Notes under the pieces: model-generated
What the model was told of the DNA's origin: nothing
Seen by the model: only the letters and a program-made list of their open reading frames with translations
Databases searched by the model: none
Program-made: the position numbers and the translations under genes
NCBI GenBank assembly: GCA_014382605.1
Contig: JACNJM010000183.1
Location: 1-33,068 of the forward strand
Reading direction: 5' to 3'
From: Anaerolineae bacterium
Lineage (GTDB): Bacteria > Chloroflexota > Anaerolineae > Anaerolineales > UBA11858
DNA length: 33,068 bases
Shown: piece by piece, positions 9,135 to 17,187 of the stretch
How the letters are laid out: each line of letters begins with the position of its first letter
Numbering within the stretch: position 1 is the first letter of the stretch

Positions 9135-10519
9135 TAGCTCTTTCCCAAGGCTTCAATCACGGGCAAGTCCGCCAGTAAATTTGCATTGATTTTGGTGGCA
9201 TCGCCTGCCGAAAGCACCAAAACTACGTCACCTGCTTGCATGTGGGTCTTCAAATACGCGACCGCAGCATCCAGATTAGGCGCGTAGTGGGCGCTTTCAC
9301 GCTGTAACGCGGTCGCGATTTGCACCGACGAAAAATTCGGATCAACGGCTTCGCGGGAACGGTAAATTTCGGTAATCAATACCTGATCGGCATCATCGAA
9401 GGCGGCCACAAATTCATCGAAAAGTAATTTGCTGCGTGAATAGGTGTGCGGCTGCCAGACTGCCCAAATTCGATGGGCTGGATAACGGGCGCGGGCTGCG
9501 GCGAGCGTGGCGCGGATCTCGGTGGGGTGGTGGGCGTAATCATCAATCAGGGTGATTCCGCCGACTTCGCCAACCACCTGAAAACGGCGGCCAGCCCCAA
9601 TGAATTCGCTGAGGCCCTGAGCAGCTTCTGCGACAGGGAGTTGCATCTGATCGATCACCACCAGGGCTGCCAGCGCATTGGCAACATTGTGCTGTCCTGG
9701 CACTTGCAGCGAAATTTGCGCCAGTTGTTCGCCGTTGTGCAGCACCGTGAAGTCAAAACCGCCGCGCGTGTTGGGGCGCATATCTTCAACAGCATAATCT
9801 GCAATGCGAGAAGCCAGCGAATAGGTCAACTTTTGGATACCGTTGGCCGCTGTGTAAATTTCGGCGGCGCCGGGATCATCCCCAAAGGTGAGTAAAATGC
9901 CGTCGGATGGCAGAAGCCTCACAAAGTCCAGGAAGGCTTGCCGAAAACTCTCCGGGGTGGGGAAAATATCGGGGTGGTCGTGTTCCACATTGGTAATCAC
10001 CGCTATGCGGGGCTTCAATCCCAAGAACATATAATCATATTCGTCGGCTTCAATCACAAAGGCAGCACCATCTCCGGCACGGGCATTGACTCCCAGATTA
10101 GCAATATCGCCACCGCAAATGAAGGATGGCTGTTGCCCTAAATATGTGAGTACCCAGGCCAACATGGCTGTGGTGGTGGTTTTTCCGTGCGATCCGGCGA
10201 TTGCCACACCCAAACGATCTTCCATGAGGCGGCCCAAAAAATCGGCACGCTTCAGGACTGGGATATTCGCCTGACGCGCGGCCACCACTTCGGGGTTGTC
10301 GTCCGGGATTGCCGATGAACGGATCACCAGATCGGGCGCGGCAATATTTTCGGCGCGGTGACCCTGATAAACACGCGCGCCCGCCTTTTCAACCGCTTGT
10401 GCCAACGGAGAATATTGCTGGTCGGAGCCGCTGACTATGTAGCCGCTCTCCAGCAAAACCCGGGCAATCGCCGAAAGGCCTGTGCCGCCAATCCCGATGA
10501 AGTGAATGTGTTGTGTCAT
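9134..10519 (-). CDS. murC: UDP-N-acetylmuramate--L-alanine ligase MurC
   Basis: MurC adds the first amino acid, L-alanine, to UDP-MurNAc. The 461-residue product has the N-terminal Rossmann motif GIGGTGLSAIA (residues 9-19), the Mur-ligase ATP loop GSHGKTTT (109-116), the HDHPDIF segment and the C-terminal motif DDYAHHPTEI. It overlaps the downstream murB start by one base and the upstream CvpA-like gene by one base (both TAATG), so these three genes form a tightly coupled unit. Confidence 0.98.
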   Translation of the reverse strand: MTQHIHFIGIGGTGLSAIARVLLESGYIVSGSDQQYSPLAQAVEKAGARVYQGHRAENIAAPDLVIRSSAIPDDNPEVVAARQANIPVLKRADFLGRLMEDRLGVAIAGSHGKTTTTAMLAWVLTYLGQQPSFICGGDIANLGVNARAGDGAAFVIEADEYDYMFLGLKPRIAVITNVEHDHPDIFPTPESFRQAFLDFVRLLPSDGILLTFGDDPGAAEIYTAANGIQKLTYSLASRIADYAVEDMRPNTRGGFDFTVLHNGEQLAQISLQVPGQHNVANALAALVVIDQMQLPVAEAAQGLSEFIGAGRRFQVVGEVGGITLIDDYAHHPTEIRATLAAARARYPAHRIWAVWQPHTYSRSKLLFDEFVAAFDDADQVLITEIYRSREAVDPNFSSVQIATALQRESAHYAPNLDAAVAYLKTHMQAGDVVLVLSAGDATKINANLLADLPVIEALGKS

Positions 10520-11055
10520 TAGATGAACACCACCAATACAAACAGAAATGCCAGCCCCACGGCAATATAGATGCCATAGGGTGTTGAACCAATCCAGGCC
10601 GGGAACATGCGCTCCACCATTGCGATAGCCGCTTTGCCAACTTCTGTAGTGGCATCCGGCGCAATGATTTTCTCAAATGGATACCCGGCATGTGCAAGAT
10701 AGAACCACAAAGTGCCAAAAATTAGATAGCCATTGATAGCGCCCAGAAAAATGCCCAGGAGGGAATCGGAAATGCGCTCTCTACGCGCGGCCCCAGATAG
10801 GCGCGAAATTTTGGGCGTTTGATAGCCGAAGAATACCAACATACCCACGATAAATACGCGAATCCAGAATTGCCTAAGTGTTCCATCTGGGATCATTCCA
10901 GTGCCTTCTAGTATCTGTGTTTCGAGAATGGCAATCAAAAACAAGGCCAGAACCACACTGAAACTGACCAACGCTTCGGTTGCCCAGCCGCGCATAAAAC
11001 CGATCACGGCAAAAAGGATGACAAATATATAGAACATAAACAGCAAACTTACCAT
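10519..11055 (-). CDS. CvpA-like multi-pass membrane protein in the dcw cluster
   Basis: The 178-residue product is strongly hydrophobic, with about five predicted membrane segments: residues 3-20, 25-45, 66-84, 93-118 and the last 22. The segment ISDSLLGIFLGAINGYLIFG resembles the DRLLGxxxGxxxG signature of the CvpA (colicin V production) family, which is why I name it so; the match is by eye. It starts 5 nt after the murG stop, with GGAG 8 nt before the ATG, and its stop overlaps the murC start by one base. This placement suggests co-expression with lipid II synthesis. Its role is unknown. Another possibility is an unrelated small integral membrane protein that only mimics CvpA hydrophobicity. 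Confidence 0.6.
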   Translation of the reverse strand: MVSLLFMFYIFVILFAVIGFMRGWATEALVSFSVVLALFLIAILETQILEGTGMIPDGTLRQFWIRVFIVGMLVFFGYQTPKISRLSGAARRERISDSLLGIFLGAINGYLIFGTLWFYLAHAGYPFEKIIAPDATTEVGKAAIAMVERMFPAWIGSTPYGIYIAVGLAFLFVLVVFI

Positions 11056-11060
11056 GTCGA

Positions 11061-12188
11061 TTACTCCAAATGATTGCTTTGCTGAGCAAGCTGATGCAAT
11101 ATCTCTGCGATTGAGGCAGCAGCATCGGGTTGTGCCATTGCCTGCATCTCGGCGCTCATTTTTTTACGGCGATTTTCATCTTGCATGAGTTCGCGTACCA
11201 GTGGCGCTAAATTCTCGGGTAATTCATCGTCCGTCAGGACCACCGCTGCCCCCCGTTGCGCCAAATAATCAGCATTCACTTTCTGGTAACGCCAGGCATA
11301 CGGATAAGGAACCAGAATGGCTGGAAGCCCAAAAACAGGGAATTCGCCCAGCGTTGATGCGCCGCCACGGGCGACAACCAGATCGGCTGCTGCGAAAGCT
11401 GCGCCCATTTCGGCATGCAAGTAGGCGTGTGCATGATAGCGGGCTGCCTGATCGGGGGGCAACTTTTCGTAGGCGGCTTCGGCTTCTTCCCAGTTGGCTG
11501 TGCCACTAACGTGTACAATCTGCATTTCAGTCAATAAATCAGGCAGCGCAGCGAACAAAGCACGGTTGATCGAACGAGCGCCTTTACTGCCACCAAAAAC
11601 CAACAAGGTCGGCAAATCCACCTGCAAGCCGAGAGCGACCTGCGCTCTTGGACGATCCCAATTAAGTAAATCATGACGCACGGGGTAGCCGGTTTCGACT
11701 AACCGTTCAGCGCGTCCCGGAAAGAATTGTTGCGAATCTGCCGCCGTTATGGCAATGCGGTCGGCGAAACGCGTGAGTGCCTTTAGCGCCATTCCCGGCT
11801 CAATATCGGGAATGTAGAGCGCCGTGGAAACGCGCCAACCCGCCAAGGCCACGGGAGCGGCCACGTAGCCACCGGTGAAGAATAACACGTCGGGGCGAAA
11901 CTGGTGCAACAGGTGACGCGCGGCGAAAAATCCACGCACTAAACGCCACAAGTTGCCCGGCAAAGCGCGCAAGCCGACACCGTGCAACCCGGCCGCGGGA
12001 ATAGCTGCAAAAGCAATGCCAGCACCCGCTGCGCTCACTGTGTTCGCAACAAGCTCAGCTTCCATGCCACCTTCGCCGCCAACCCACAGGGTTTGCACAT
12101 CTTCAAACTTAGCGTTTAGCCGTTCGAGAACGGCGAGCGCGGGATACACGCCACCGCCCGTTCCACCGGCGCAAATCAACAATCGCAC
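11061..12188 (-). CDS. murG: UDP-GlcNAc:lipid I N-acetylglucosaminyltransferase MurG
   Basis: MurG transfers GlcNAc to lipid I at the inner membrane face, making lipid II. The 375-residue product has the N-terminal glycine-rich loop GGTGGGVYPALA, the second loop GGSKGARSIN and the donor-site segment GGASTLGEFPVFGLPAILVPYPYA. I use the GTG start at 12188 because GGAGG lies 7 nt before it; it gives a normal MurG N terminus, whereas an upstream start would add 21 residues. The start lies 80 nt inside the ftsW reading frame. The usual histidine of GGTGGH is glycine, and the usual HQ after the donor segment reads YQ. Confidence 0.95.
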   Translation of the reverse strand: MRLLICAGGTGGGVYPALAVLERLNAKFEDVQTLWVGGEGGMEAELVANTVSAAGAGIAFAAIPAAGLHGVGLRALPGNLWRLVRGFFAARHLLHQFRPDVLFFTGGYVAAPVALAGWRVSTALYIPDIEPGMALKALTRFADRIAITAADSQQFFPGRAERLVETGYPVRHDLLNWDRPRAQVALGLQVDLPTLLVFGGSKGARSINRALFAALPDLLTEMQIVHVSGTANWEEAEAAYEKLPPDQAARYHAHAYLHAEMGAAFAAADLVVARGGASTLGEFPVFGLPAILVPYPYAWRYQKVNADYLAQRGAAVVLTDDELPENLAPLVRELMQDENRRKKMSAEMQAMAQPDAAASIAEILHQLAQQSNHLE

Positions 12189-13380
12189 CCAATGTCCTCC
12201 GTGATTCTTCAACTTGTTTGCGTTCTGATAAACGCGAAATATTGAACACAATTCCCAATGCAGCCATCGAAGTTACCAAACTGGAACCACCAATACTGAA
12301 GAAAGGCAGTGTGTTCCCGGCAAAAGGCATCAGTCCCAATAAAGACGCCATATTCATAAACGCTTCCAGCGTAATCCACATGGTCAGACCAGCCGCCAGT
12401 AGCGACCCCAAAGCATCGGGGGCTTGCCGGGCAATAACCAGACCACGCCAAAACAAAGCACCAAAAAGAAAAACCAGGAACGCAGCACCAAAAACACCCG
12501 TTTCCTCGCCAACCACTGCAAAAACACTATCGGTATGTGGGAAAGGCAGTGTAGTTAGCTTGGTAGTTCCGAGGCCAATACCAACACCAATCCATTTGCC
12601 GCGTACGAAAGCCACCAATGAGTGCATTACATGGTCGGACGATTCGAGAATATCATTCCAACCGTTGATGAAAGTTGCCACACGGTCATTATCGGTTGGG
12701 TTAAAACGCAGCACCAGAAAACCGGCCACGCCCGCGATTAAAAAGAGTATCGTGGTCTGAAAAGCGTCGCTGCCAGCCAGGTAATACATCAGGGCGCCTA
12801 GAATAAAGACCATTCCGGCGGCGCTCAAATCGGGCTGGCGCAAAATCAAACCGCCGGTGATTCCAACAATTGCACCCAACGGGAGCAAACCAAAACCAAT
12901 ATCATTTAGTTGATCACGCTTGGCATACAGCCACACCGCCAGATAGATCACAATAACAAATTTGGCTAACTCCGAAGGCTGCACCGATCCGTTTTCAAAA
13001 CTGCGCGTCACCCCATCGTTGCTCTCACCAACCAGCAACACAGCCACCAACATCAGCAGGGTGACGCCCATCGCGCCAATCGAAAGATAATGCCAATAGT
13101 GATAGTCCAGCCAGGTGAACAACAACATAACAATAAACCCAACACCCAACCAACGCAATTGACGGAAAAAGAGAAATGTCGGTGAGCTATAGCCAATTTC
13201 CTCTGGAGAGAGCTGCAACGACGCATTCCAACTGGCCGAATGCGTCATCAAGAGACCAAAACCAACCAGTGTAAGAAATATCAACACCAGCAACACATCG
13301 AAATTCAGTCGCGGCGAAGGTAGTTCAGTCTTTTTCTTCGCCCCATGAGGGGATGCTATTACACCTGTTGGTTCAACCAT
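12109..13380 (-). CDS. ftsW: Septal peptidoglycan glycosyltransferase FtsW (SEDS family)
   Basis: FtsW polymerises lipid II at the septum together with its partner transpeptidase FtsI. The 423-residue product has about ten membrane segments and family motifs: SVQPSELAKF, LRQPDLSAAG, the long loop with GIGLGTTKLTTLPFPHTDSVF (in two parts around GLG and HTDSVFAVVGEE) and the final FFSIGGSSL. I start at the ATG at 13380; a GTG four codons upstream sits too close to GAGGAG. The start overlaps the murD end by 22 nt. A basic tail of about 30 residues (RRWNGRWRVSRARR) runs 80 nt into murG in another frame. Confidence 0.95.
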   Translation of the reverse strand: MVEPTGVIASPHGAKKKTELPSPRLNFDVLLVLIFLTLVGFGLLMTHSASWNASLQLSPEEIGYSSPTFLFFRQLRWLGVGFIVMLLFTWLDYHYWHYLSIGAMGVTLLMLVAVLLVGESNDGVTRSFENGSVQPSELAKFVIVIYLAVWLYAKRDQLNDIGFGLLPLGAIVGITGGLILRQPDLSAAGMVFILGALMYYLAGSDAFQTTILFLIAGVAGFLVLRFNPTDNDRVATFINGWNDILESSDHVMHSLVAFVRGKWIGVGIGLGTTKLTTLPFPHTDSVFAVVGEETGVFGAAFLVFLFGALFWRGLVIARQAPDALGSLLAAGLTMWITLEAFMNMASLLGLMPFAGNTLPFFSIGGSSLVTSMAALGIVFNISRLSERKQVEESRRTLGAIVDLRRWNGRWRVSRARRSRTAKR

Positions 13381-14753
13381 GCTCGAAAACACACTCCTCG
13401 TTCAGAAAAATCCTTAAATTCATCAAAACTCGTGCCGCCCGGCGAGAGCAAAACCACATCGCCCGGCGCGGCGACTTCAGCGGCGACTTCCAGCGCAGCT
13501 TGTAGCCCATTACACTCGTGCAGTGAAAATGGACGTTCGGCGGGGCCAGCGGCTTCTACGGCCTGCCGGATCAACGCGGCGGCCTCGCCAAAAAGGACCA
13601 AATGATCCACGCGCTGCCGTACAATTTCGGCAAAAACATCCCAGGGTAAATTCTTATCGCGCCCACCCGCCAGCAACACCAACGGCTCGTCAAAAGCATT
13701 CAATGCTGCAAGCGCGCGTTCCGGGGCGGTGGCAATCGAATCGTTATACCAATCGGCGCCGCGCCACGTGCGCACAAACTCCAGGCGATGTGACACGCCA
13801 GCGAAACCATCCACAGCGGCGCGCATGGCCGCGGGAGGAATGCCCGCGGCGGCGGCAATCGCACAGGCCGCCAATACATTTTCCAGGTTATGTTCGCCGC
13901 GCAGATGAATCAACTCGCGCGGAAGCAAATCGTGAGCGAATTCTCCATCCCAGAAACGGATCCACGCCCCGTGCAGAAAAACACCGGCCAAACCCTCGGG
14001 TGGGCGCGCCCGCCCAAAGCTGATGCAATCACCCCGAAGGGAGTCCGCCAGGCCCCAGGCTCCGGGGTCGTCGCGCCCCAAAACGGCCACATCCTCCGGG
14101 GTCTGATATTTTAAAATCCGGGCTTTGGCCGCGGTGTAGGCCCGCATGTTGCCGTGCCGGTCGAGATGATTGGGGGTGATATTCAGCACGGCAGCCACTT
14201 GGGGAGAGCGGGTCATTACATCCAATTGAAAGCTGGAAAGCTCCATCACCGCGATGTCGTTTGCATTCATATTGTCCACATCAGCAATTAATGGGTTGCC
14301 AATATTGCCACCGATCCAGGCCCGGTTAAAGGTTGCCGGTTGAAGTTCACAGGCAGCGTCAGCCATGCGCCCAACCAGCGTTGTGGTGGTGGTTTTACCC
14401 GCCGACCCGGTAATGCCAATCACCTTGCAGGGGGCGTGCTCCAAGAATACTTGCGAATCATTCGCCAGCGGGATGCGGCGCGCCAGCGCTTCAACAATCA
14501 GCGGCAATTCCAGGGGCACGCCGCCGGAGGGGCACACCCAATCGACCTGATCGAGGATGCCCAGGGGGTGACCGCCCAACACCCATTTAAGCGGCACATC
14601 AACCAGCGCGGCCTGCGCTTCAGATAGTTCTTTCGCAGAACGGCGGTCGTTAAGCACAACTTGCGCGCCATGATTGGCAAAAAAGCGCGCCAGAGCCATA
14701 CCCTGACGGGCGGCTCCCACAATCAAAACGCGCTGTCCTTTCCATTCAATCAT
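13359..14753 (-). CDS. murD: UDP-N-acetylmuramoyl-L-alanine--D-glutamate ligase MurD
   Basis: MurD adds D-glutamate to UDP-MurNAc-L-alanine. The product is 464 residues from the ATG at 14753, which lies 2 nt past the mraY stop; an upstream in-frame start would overlap mraY by over 50 nt and adds no family sequence. Visible motifs are the N-terminal Rossmann loop VGAARQG, the ATP loop GSAGKTTT (about 116-123), NHLDRHG and the C-terminal DSIATAPERALAAL and LLAGGRDKNLPW segments, the last two diagnostic for MurD rather than other Mur ligases. Confidence 0.97.
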   Translation of the reverse strand: MIEWKGQRVLIVGAARQGMALARFFANHGAQVVLNDRRSAKELSEAQAALVDVPLKWVLGGHPLGILDQVDWVCPSGGVPLELPLIVEALARRIPLANDSQVFLEHAPCKVIGITGSAGKTTTTTLVGRMADAACELQPATFNRAWIGGNIGNPLIADVDNMNANDIAVMELSSFQLDVMTRSPQVAAVLNITPNHLDRHGNMRAYTAAKARILKYQTPEDVAVLGRDDPGAWGLADSLRGDCISFGRARPPEGLAGVFLHGAWIRFWDGEFAHDLLPRELIHLRGEHNLENVLAACAIAAAAGIPPAAMRAAVDGFAGVSHRLEFVRTWRGADWYNDSIATAPERALAALNAFDEPLVLLAGGRDKNLPWDVFAEIVRQRVDHLVLFGEAAALIRQAVEAAGPAERPFSLHECNGLQAALEVAAEVAAPGDVVLLSPGGTSFDEFKDFSERGVCFRAWLNQQV

Positions 14754-14755
14754 CG

Positions 14756-15763
14756 TCACGCCACCGCCAAAGCGACTCCAATCATCGCGGTCATCAAACT
14801 GATCAGCCAAAAACGCTGCACAACCTGTGTCTCACTCCAACCCGAAAGCTCAAAATGATGATGCAAGGGCGCCATTTTAAAAAGACGGCGACCCTCGCCA
14901 TACAAACGCCGGGTGAGTTTAAAATAGGGTACCTGAAGCATCACGCTTAAAGTGGTGCTCACCGGAATGATGGCAATAATAGGCAGCACAGCCCACTGAC
15001 CCGTCATTAGGGCCACTACGGCCAGCGCCGCCCCCAAACTGAGCGAGCCAGTATCGCCCATAAATAATTGCGCCGGGTGAACGTTAAACCACAAAAAACC
15101 AAATAACGCGCCCACCAACGTGAAACAGAAACGCGCCACAAATATTTGTCCTTGCATCACGGCAATACCGCCATAGGCTACAAAGGCCGTCACAGAGATC
15201 AAACCGGCCAGGCCATCCAGGCCATCAGTAATGTTAATGGCGTTAGAGAAGCCCACAATCAGGAACATGGCAACTGGGATATACCACAAGCCAACCCGAA
15301 ACTCGATGTGAAAACCCGGCAAGTATAAATGCGGCGCATCGAGATAGTGGTACAAACCATAAGAAGCCCAAAATGCAATCACTAATTGCAAAAAGAACTT
15401 CATTCGGGCGCTAAGGCCATCGCTGCGTTTACCGCGCAGGCCAGCCCAATCGTCCACAATGCCAATCAGCGCGAACAATACCAACACGCCGGTTGGCAAC
15501 AACACCGACTTACCCAACATTTCTGTGGGGCCAATCAGCGAAGCGCCATTCAACAGCAACGTAATTAACATCACTGGCAACACAATCATCAGCCCGCCCA
15601 TTGTAGGCGTACCCAACTTGGCAAAGTGCCGCTCCGGCCCATCCATGCGGATTTGTTCGCCCATCTTGAAATAGCGCAAAATGCGCAGCAATGGGCTGCC
15701 CCAAATCACTGTCAGCAAGAAACTGAAGGCAGCCAGCGCCAGGGATACAGAGGTCTGCGTCAT
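14756..15763 (-). CDS. mraY: Phospho-N-acetylmuramoyl-pentapeptide transferase MraY
   Basis: MraY is the integral membrane enzyme that moves phospho-MurNAc-pentapeptide onto undecaprenyl phosphate, forming lipid I. The 335-residue product has about ten membrane segments, the motif NAINITDGLDGLAG with the catalytic aspartates, FMGDTGSLSLG and the cytoplasmic HHHFELSGWSE loop. The region just before, PTMGGLM, is also typical. It overlaps murF by 4 nt (ATGA), showing translational coupling, and is followed closely by murD. Confidence 0.98.
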   Translation of the reverse strand: MTQTSVSLALAAFSFLLTVIWGSPLLRILRYFKMGEQIRMDGPERHFAKLGTPTMGGLMIVLPVMLITLLLNGASLIGPTEMLGKSVLLPTGVLVLFALIGIVDDWAGLRGKRSDGLSARMKFFLQLVIAFWASYGLYHYLDAPHLYLPGFHIEFRVGLWYIPVAMFLIVGFSNAINITDGLDGLAGLISVTAFVAYGGIAVMQGQIFVARFCFTLVGALFGFLWFNVHPAQLFMGDTGSLSLGAALAVVALMTGQWAVLPIIAIIPVSTTLSVMLQVPYFKLTRRLYGEGRRLFKMAPLHHHFELSGWSETQVVQRFWLISLMTAMIGVALAVA

Positions 15764-17175
15764 GAGCGCGCCTCCAGGCTGGCTACAATCCGATCCATGC
15801 GCATGCCGCGCGAACCCTTCACTAAAACAACATCGTCGGTGCGCAACTTTTCGCGCAAATAATCAATCGCCTGCTGGCTATCTTCCAATTCTACTATCCG
15901 CTCTTCCGGAAAACGCGTCCTGCGCACTGCCGCGGCTATGACGCGGGCACGTTCTCCGATCGTAATCAACTCATCTGCCACTTCCGCGGCGCGCAGGCCC
16001 ATCTTCCAATGGCCTTCGTGTTCATAGGGACCCAGTTCCAACATATCGCCCAGCACTGCCACTTTACGGCCATCCATTTCATCAAGAAGATTCAACGCCG
16101 CCAGCGTAGATTGCGGTGAAGCGTTATAGGTGTCATCAAGCAGCAAAGCGCCGCTTTCGGTTCGGACTGCCACCAAGCGCAACTGCGTATGCCCAGCTCG
16201 CAGCCCGGTAACGATTTCTTGCCAGGTTAAACCATCTACGAGGCCCACAGCCGCCGCTCGGAGAGCCGTATGTACCGAGTGGCGGCCAATCATGGGTACG
16301 CGCAAATGCAAGGTTTCGTTCTGGTAATGCAGCCGGAAACGAATTCCTTCCAGCCCAAGTCCCTCCACCTGATCGGCCCACAAATCGGCCTGCTCATCAA
16401 GCCCGTAATAGAAAACCTGCGCTTCTGTCTTTCCGGCCATCTCACGCACCCAGGGGTCATCGTAATTTAGAATCGCCACGCCATCTGGAGGCAGCGCCTG
16501 AACTAGCTCTGCTTTGCCACGCGCAATCGCTTCTTGCGATCCGGCGCGTTCAGCATGAACCGTACCAACATTGGTGATCACACCAATATGTGGCTGCGCC
16601 AAATCACACAAAAAAGCAATTTCGCCCGGCACGTACAGCCCCATCTCCAAAACTGCTCGTCGATGTCCATCGCTCAGGCCCAACACTGTAAGCGGTAAAC
16701 CAATCTCATTATTCAGATTGCCGGAATTTTTCAAAGTGCTATACCGCTGGCCCAAAACCGCAGCAACTAATTCTTTGGTCGTCGATTTCCCAACGCTACC
16801 CGTGATACCAACCACTTTTATATCCAGTTGGCGACGCCAGTAGGATGCCGCGCTTTGCAAAGCCGTGAGGGTATCTTCCACACGCAGAACGCAGGGAAGC
16901 TCGACCCCGGCACCCAAGTTGAGCGCTGCCCCAGGGCGCAAATCTAAAACCGGAAATGGTTCTGGTAAATCTTGCTGCACAAATGCACACACTGCACCGC
17001 GTTCGAAAGCATTAGCAACGAAACGATGCCCATCAACTTGCTCGCCGGGCATGGCCACAAACAACGCTCCGGGGATAGTATGCCGGGAATCGACAACAGC
17101 ATCCGTGATAACCTGTGTAGCCCAGGCAGGACGCTGATCGACCAATGCGTTCAGAATATCGCCTAAAGTTAGCAT
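15760..17175 (-). CDS. murF: UDP-N-acetylmuramoyl-tripeptide--D-alanyl-D-alanine ligase MurF
   Basis: MurF adds D-Ala-D-Ala to the UDP-MurNAc-tripeptide, completing the pentapeptide precursor. The 471-residue product has the N-terminal MurF domain (DSRHTIPGALFVAMPGE, DGHRF), the ATP loop GSVGKSTTKE (about residues 126-135) and GNLNNEIGLPLTVL, a segment that separates MurF from MurE. The C-terminal domain carries DDTYNASPQST and LGDMLELG. It starts 12 nt after the ftsI stop, where murE would usually be found. Confidence 0.97.
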   Translation of the reverse strand: MLTLGDILNALVDQRPAWATQVITDAVVDSRHTIPGALFVAMPGEQVDGHRFVANAFERGAVCAFVQQDLPEPFPVLDLRPGAALNLGAGVELPCVLRVEDTLTALQSAASYWRRQLDIKVVGITGSVGKSTTKELVAAVLGQRYSTLKNSGNLNNEIGLPLTVLGLSDGHRRAVLEMGLYVPGEIAFLCDLAQPHIGVITNVGTVHAERAGSQEAIARGKAELVQALPPDGVAILNYDDPWVREMAGKTEAQVFYYGLDEQADLWADQVEGLGLEGIRFRLHYQNETLHLRVPMIGRHSVHTALRAAAVGLVDGLTWQEIVTGLRAGHTQLRLVAVRTESGALLLDDTYNASPQSTLAALNLLDEMDGRKVAVLGDMLELGPYEHEGHWKMGLRAAEVADELITIGERARVIAAAVRRTRFPEERIVELEDSQQAIDYLREKLRTDDVVLVKGSRGMRMDRIVASLEARS

Positions 17176-17187
17176 AGCATCTTTAAA

